Part shown: piece after piece, positions 59,882 through 64,000 of the stretch
Layout: every line of letters starts with the position of its first letter
Position numbering within the stretch: position 1 is the first letter of the stretch
Assembly (NCBI GenBank): GCA_910584545.1
Contig: CAJUBC010000004.1
Coordinates: 12,217 to 76,216, forward strand
Direction of reading: 5' to 3'
DNA: 64,000 nt
DNA from: an uncultured Muribaculaceae bacterium
GTDB lineage: Bacteria > Bacteroidota > Bacteroidia > Bacteroidales > Muribaculaceae
Notes under the pieces: generated by a model
The model's database searches: none
What the model was told of the DNA's origin: nothing
Seen by the model: the letters and a program-made list of their open reading frames with translations, nothing else
Translations under genes and position numbers: made by a program

Positions 59882-62800
59882 CTCGACGGATTATTGGCCT
59901 CGAACTCGTCGCTGATCCACTTGCTGCGGTTCATGTCGACCTTACGGATCTCGGGATCGGCCATGATCGCCTCGCGCGAAACACCACCTGCCACATACTG
60001 CTCTATCGCCTGATAGAATATGGAGTCGATGTAACGGTCGTCGGCCGGCGCGGCCGCATAGTCCCCGGCACTCATGGCTGCGAGGCGGTTGACCGTGACG
60101 GCGGCTCCCGAGAGCTCAGCCACATAGTCTGCCTCGGTAAGTTCCTGCGAAGAGCCGTCACCGGCGACACCGTAGGCAGCCTCATAGTTACGCTTGAGCT
60201 GGTCAACGGTAAACCCGGTGCTCTTCACTATGCTCTCGGCATCCTTGAGATTGCCTCCGGCCTGCTGATAGAGTTCGATGAAACGATAGAACTGATAAGG
60301 CATCAGTCTGGACTCCACAGTGAGGCTCGGATTGCCGAAGGAGGCGGCCATAGCGGCGCCGTAACGAAGGTATTGCGACATGCGTTTCATCAGCGGCAGA
60401 ATCATGCCACGGGCCTTTTCCTTGAGTTTCGCGTCGTTGAGACGGTCGCCGAGACGCACATACATATCGGCTGTCGTCAAGGCTACCGACATGGAGTATG
60501 GAGCCACTCGGTCGGAAAGTTTCGAAGTCATAAGGTCGCCGACCTCAAGAGCCTTGCGGAACTTGGCCTCCGCCTCCGCCTTCCTGTCCTCCGACAGGAG
60601 CACGTCGCCTTCGTAAATGAGTTCGGAGGCAACATCGAGCATCGAGGTCTGTGTCGATACCAGCATTCTTCTTGCGGTCTCGTCGAAATAGGGATTGCCG
60701 TTGTCGGCTCCACCCCAGCGGTATTTCTTGGTGACTACATCGTAGGCACGGTCCGTACGCGCCGGGATTCCCTCCTGAAGCGTCGGCACAAGCTGATGTG
60801 TCATACCGGTAGAGCGCAGATAATCGGTCATCCCGAGATGGTATTCGTCGCCAACGGTGGAACACCAGTAGATGGGCCGTGGCCATCCATCAGCAGCATT
60901 GGTGGCTATGATGTCGAGCATCATCAGCTCGCCGAGCGAGATGTATCCTTTCTTTCTGACGGCCGGGGCCGCCCCGAGGTCTATCGCTATTTCGTTGACG
61001 ATCTTCGAGGAGTCCTGCGGAGCCACGAGACCTCGGGCCACTACAGCCTTCCTGTCGACGGGAATGGTGACCACGCTCGATGCAAGCATCGGATAGTTGT
61101 AGTCATTGTCGCGGCTTGATCCGGAGTAGAGCACCTTTAGGCTGGTCATCAGGTCGACCGGCGCGCGGTCGCTGCCCGGCAGCGTCACGTCGAGACGGCC
61201 GTAGGCCACATCCTCGGGACGCGCCGTGAAATGAACGGGAGCCGCCTCATAGCTGCGGGCACGCATCTGGTTGACATACCAGTCGGAGGCGAGGTAGCTG
61301 AGATTGATGATCTTCACATCGGGGCGCACTCCCTCTACCTCCTGTGCGTACCAGAGAGGGAAGGTGTCGTTGTCGCCGTTACAGAACACTATCGCGTTCG
61401 GCTCGAGACTCTCGAGATAGTTCACTGCGAAATCGCGGGCCGCATAACGGCCGCTCCGGTCATGGTCATCCCATGTCTGACTAACCATCTGGATCGGAAT
61501 CGCGATGCCGATGATAAGAGCCACAATCGCGGCCTGGCGAGAGACTGCGGCATTGCGGCCTCCCTGCTCCACGAGATTGGGATTCTGCTCGGGAAGTTCG
61601 CCGGCATCCGTACCCTTGGCGGACGACACCTGCGTCTCTACGGGATTCTTCTCCTTCTTGCCCATGAGGAAGGCTATGAACTGCCACAGGGCGGCAACGC
61701 CCATACCTATCCAGATTGCCCAGGCGTAGAAGCTGCCGGCGAACGCATAGTCACGCTCGCGGGGCTGCTGCGGGGGCTGGTTGAGGTAAAGCACAATCGC
61801 GATACCGGTCATGAAGAAGAGGAAGAACACCACCCAGAACTGCTCTATACCGCGCTTTCCGGCGAACGCCTGCCATAGAAGTCCGGCGATACCGAGAAGG
61901 AGCGGGAGAAGGAAGTAGCGGTTGTGGCCGGGATTGTTCTTGCCGAGGTCGTCGGGAAGCAGAGACTGGTCGCCAAGACGGGCGTTGTCGATGAAAGGTA
62001 TGCCAGAGATCCAGTTACCGGCATCAAGTTCTCCGGCCTGGTTGAGAAGGTCATTCTGTCGTCCGGCAAAATTCCACATAAAATAACGCATGTACATGTG
62101 GACCAGCTGATAGTTGAAGAAATAGCTTAGATTCTGCGAGAATGTCGGCTTGTATCCTATCTTCTGGGGATAGTTGACTATTCCCGTCATCTGGTTCATG
62201 TACGGTTCGCCGCCGAGGTCTATCTCCGGAACTTTCTCTCCGGTCACCGCATCCACGGCATTAAGTTCCTTCAGGTTATCGGGAACAGTATCAAGATTGA
62301 CCCACTGTTTGTAATACTCGCGGTGGGCACGGCTATAGATTCTGGGGAAGAACATGTTGAGCTCCGGATTCATCTTCACCTCGCTATTATAGTCCTTCTT
62401 CACATAAAAGTCGCCGCCGCGCTCGGCAAGCTTGCGGTTCTTCTCCTGATCCTCCACGCTGAGGAAACCATATTCGGACTCGGCAGTCGCACCGGGCACA
62501 CCTTTTGCATAAAGGGGCTTGCCGGATTCCACAACCTGTGTATAGTGAGGTACGCTGACCACTATCGGACTGCCATCTTCTGTATACTGTATGGTATCGT
62601 TGGTGATCGCCTCGAGTTTCTTCTGGACGCTCGAGTAGAGGGTCTCGCCGTAGAGCAACGGATTCTCTCCGTACTGCTCGCGGTTAAGGTAGGAGGCGAG
62701 GTCAAATACATTGTCGGGAGAGTTCTGGTTCATCGGTGTGTCGGCGCTCGACCTGATAAGGATAAGCGCATAGCTTGAATAACCCACGAATATCACGGCC

Positions 62801-63843
62801 ATGCTCCATAGGATGACACTCATCACACGAACTGGAACCGGCCGACAGTATTTAGACACAAGCCATACTGCCAGGATTGCGGTAAGTATCCATCCGAGCC
62901 ACCATCCGTCGCCCATGAAAAGCATTCCGGAGCAGGTCACTGCCACCAAGAACGACACCTTGATCCATACCGCAGATTTCTGACGGCGCAGTTCAAATAT
63001 CGCCCAAACGAATGCCGCCACAATGACAATAGCATAAATTAGCGCACCGGTATTGAAGCTTGCGTGGAGTCCGTTCACGAAGAAGAGCTCGAACTGCTGG
63101 GCAATCTTGATGAAGCCGGGGACAAGTCCGAACAGCACCAAGGCGATCATGACAAATGAGAGAAGCAGGGCCAGCAAAGACTTGACAAGATCCATGTTCT
63201 TCCATTTGCGATATGCGAACACCAGCACGATGGCAGGAATGCAGAGCAGGTTAAGAAGATGGACTGCCACACTGACACCGATCACGTATGCTATCAGTAT
63301 CAGATATCTGTCGGAATGCGGCGAATCGGCATGATTCTCCCATTTCAGAATCAGCCAGAACACAAGGGCCGTGCAGAAAGAAGAGAAGGCATATACCTCT
63401 CCCTCTACCGCAGAGAACCAGAATGTGTCGCTCCAGCAATATGCGAGAGCACCGACAACGCCGCTGCCCATAATCACCAGATACTTTGTGAGAGACAGTT
63501 CCTCACGCTGGGAATCGCGGACCACGAGACGACGCACGAGATGCGTGATAGTCCAAAACAGGAGGAGTATGGTAAGCGCTGAGAGCAGTCCGCTCATAGC
63601 ATTTACCATGACGGATACAGACTGCGCGTCAGGAGCAAAATTCGAGAAGAATCGAGCCGTAAGCATGAAGATAGGGTTGCCGGGCGGATGTCCCACTTCC
63701 AGTTTGTCGGCCTGGATGATAAACTCTCCGCAATCCCAATAGGAAGCGGTAGGCTCAAGGGTGAGCCAGTAAGTGATCAGGGCGATTACGAACACCGTCC
63801 ATCCGATCACGTTATTGATTAGATTGTATTTCTTTGTTATCAT
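59878..63843 (-). CDS. DUF2723 family membrane glycosyltransferase-like protein
   Basis: A 1321-residue membrane protein from ATG 63843 (MITKKYNLINNVIGWTVFVIA); a 12-residue longer start at 63879 lies at the predicted transcription start. About 12 or more transmembrane helices occupy the first 750 residues, beginning with the catalytic-loop-like TLEPTASYWDCGEFI and LEVGHPPGNPIFML. The second half (about 760-1321) is soluble and helical, with TPR-like pieces near the end. DUF2723 is a GT-C fold family related to protein O-mannosyltransferases and is widespread in Bacteroidetes, where general protein O-glycosylation is known. First gene of the six-gene minus operon. Confidence 0.85.
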   Translation of the reverse strand: MITKKYNLINNVIGWTVFVIALITYWLTLEPTASYWDCGEFIIQADKLEVGHPPGNPIFMLTARFFSNFAPDAQSVSVMVNAMSGLLSALTILLLFWTITHLVRRLVVRDSQREELSLTKYLVIMGSGVVGALAYCWSDTFWFSAVEGEVYAFSSFCTALVFWLILKWENHADSPHSDRYLILIAYVIGVSVAVHLLNLLCIPAIVLVFAYRKWKNMDLVKSLLALLLSFVMIALVLFGLVPGFIKIAQQFELFFVNGLHASFNTGALIYAIVIVAAFVWAIFELRRQKSAVWIKVSFLVAVTCSGMLFMGDGWWLGWILTAILAVWLVSKYCRPVPVRVMSVILWSMAVIFVGYSSYALILIRSSADTPMNQNSPDNVFDLASYLNREQYGENPLLYGETLYSSVQKKLEAITNDTIQYTEDGSPIVVSVPHYTQVVESGKPLYAKGVPGATAESEYGFLSVEDQEKNRKLAERGGDFYVKKDYNSEVKMNPELNMFFPRIYSRAHREYYKQWVNLDTVPDNLKELNAVDAVTGEKVPEIDLGGEPYMNQMTGIVNYPQKIGYKPTFSQNLSYFFNYQLVHMYMRYFMWNFAGRQNDLLNQAGELDAGNWISGIPFIDNARLGDQSLLPDDLGKNNPGHNRYFLLPLLLGIAGLLWQAFAGKRGIEQFWVVFFLFFMTGIAIVLYLNQPPQQPRERDYAFAGSFYAWAIWIGMGVAALWQFIAFLMGKKEKNPVETQVSSAKGTDAGELPEQNPNLVEQGGRNAAVSRQAAIVALIIGIAIPIQMVSQTWDDHDRSGRYAARDFAVNYLESLEPNAIVFCNGDNDTFPLWYAQEVEGVRPDVKIINLSYLASDWYVNQMRARSYEAAPVHFTARPEDVAYGRLDVTLPGSDRAPVDLMTSLKVLYSGSSRDNDYNYPMLASSVVTIPVDRKAVVARGLVAPQDSSKIVNEIAIDLGAAPAVRKKGYISLGELMMLDIIATNAADGWPRPIYWCSTVGDEYHLGMTDYLRSTGMTHQLVPTLQEGIPARTDRAYDVVTKKYRWGGADNGNPYFDETARRMLVSTQTSMLDVASELIYEGDVLLSEDRKAEAEAKFRKALEVGDLMTSKLSDRVAPYSMSVALTTADMYVRLGDRLNDAKLKEKARGMILPLMKRMSQYLRYGAAMAASFGNPSLTVESRLMPYQFYRFIELYQQAGGNLKDAESIVKSTGFTVDQLKRNYEAAYGVAGDGSSQELTEADYVAELSGAAVTVNRLAAMSAGDYAAAPADDRYIDSIFYQAIEQYVAGGVSREAIMADPEIRKVDMNRSKWISDEFEANNPSR

Positions 63844-63883
63844 AAAAAAGCAGGGCCATCCCTGACGCTTCTGATTCAATCTG

Positions 63884-63915
63884 CAAAATTAGCCATTCTC
63901 CCCGACATCTCCAAA
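63884..63915 (-). promoter_or_regulatory. Promoter of the DUF2723-hemD operon
   Basis: On the minus strand TTG (63912-63914, with TTTG nearly complete), 20 bases, TAATTTTG (63884-63891). It lies directly downstream of the rRNA terminator and gives a leader of about 37 bases to ATG 63843. Confidence 0.65.
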
Positions 63916-63930
63916 AAATATAAAAAGAAA

Positions 63931-63956
63931 CAGGCGCTTCCCGGAGGGAGCGCCTG
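63931..63956 (-). terminator. Terminator of the rRNA operon
   Basis: CAGGCGCT (63931-63938) pairs with AGCGCCTG (63949-63956), extended by a few inner pairs. The minus-strand continuation is T-rich. It starts six bases past the 5S rRNA end. Confidence 0.75.
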
Positions 63957-63961
63957 TCCTG

Positions 63962-64000
63962 AAGGTGGCGATTACCTACTCTTCCGCTTTCGCAGTACCA
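63962..64000 (-). rRNA. rrf: 5S rRNA, 3' end only
   Basis: Read on the minus strand the last bases give TGGTACTGCGAAAGCGGAAG, followed by AGTAGGT, and end in a strand that would close the terminal stem. This is the helix IV-V region of bacterial 5S rRNA. The rest lies beyond the right edge. The exact mature end is uncertain by a few bases. Confidence 0.8.

Overview
The window looks like a chromosome segment of a gut Bacteroidales bacterium, most likely a member of the Muribaculaceae or a close relative. The reasons are: the base composition is moderately GC-rich; start codons have no clear Shine-Dalgarno sequences; promoters have the Bacteroidetes form TTG, then 19-21 bases, then TAnnTTTG; several secreted proteins end in type IX secretion-like sorting domains; and the gene content is typical (class III fructose bisphosphatase, Bacteroides-type tryptophanase, succinate-type CoA transferase, DUF4271, DUF2723). 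The family assignment is inference.

Layout. 1-3.8 kb: the end of an imelysin-like gene, a di-heme cytochrome lipoprotein and the fused cytochrome c maturation protein CcsBA. 3.8-6.2 kb: a secreted C10 cysteine protease, convergent with the first cluster. 6.4-13.5 kb: central metabolism and transport (fbp, a formate/nitrite-type channel, tnaA, purT, a YeiH-type permease). 13.6-15 kb: a lipoprotein alpha-amylase. 15.2 kb: tRNA-Pro. 15.3-21.8 kb: a transmembrane TPR/LuxR regulator split by one in-frame stop, divergent from a 1.5-thousand-residue surface protein. 22-23.3 kb: a lipoprotein and tRNA-Asp. 23.4-31.6 kb: one strand of mostly housekeeping genes (aroQ, O-methyltransferase, rbfA, LolC/E-like permease, Lrp regulator, YfhO protein, xerD, PAP2 phosphatase). 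31.7-41.2 kb: galM-galK, folA-glycosyltransferase, gyrB, a PNGase F-like enzyme, and acpP-fabF. 41.5-46.2 kb: a phage-portal-like orphan, then a sigma-54 activator, lptE, an unknown gene and secG. 46.3-53.5 kb: nadK-CBS diverging from pdxJ-exbB-exbD-tonB, then a CoA transferase diverging from miaB. 53.5-63.9 kb: one long minus-strand operon (DUF2723 glycosyltransferase, deacetylase, epimerase, DUF4271, hemD, a receiver-like/PEP-synthase-like protein). The last 40 bases are the 3' end of a 5S rRNA on the minus strand, so an rRNA operon lies just beyond the right edge.

How the parts fit. Most of the window is ordinary core genome. The accessory interest lies in secreted proteins aimed at host glycoproteins (C10 protease, PNGase F-like deglycosylase, a large adhesin-like protein), in the cytochrome/CcsBA/imelysin unit, and in a few genes whose architecture does not match a textbook role: the split regulator, the orphan portal-like protein, and the tandem-receiver PEP-synthase-like protein. 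I saw no CRISPR array, insertion sequence or intact prophage. Promoter and terminator calls come from reading motifs by eye; no search or folding program was run.
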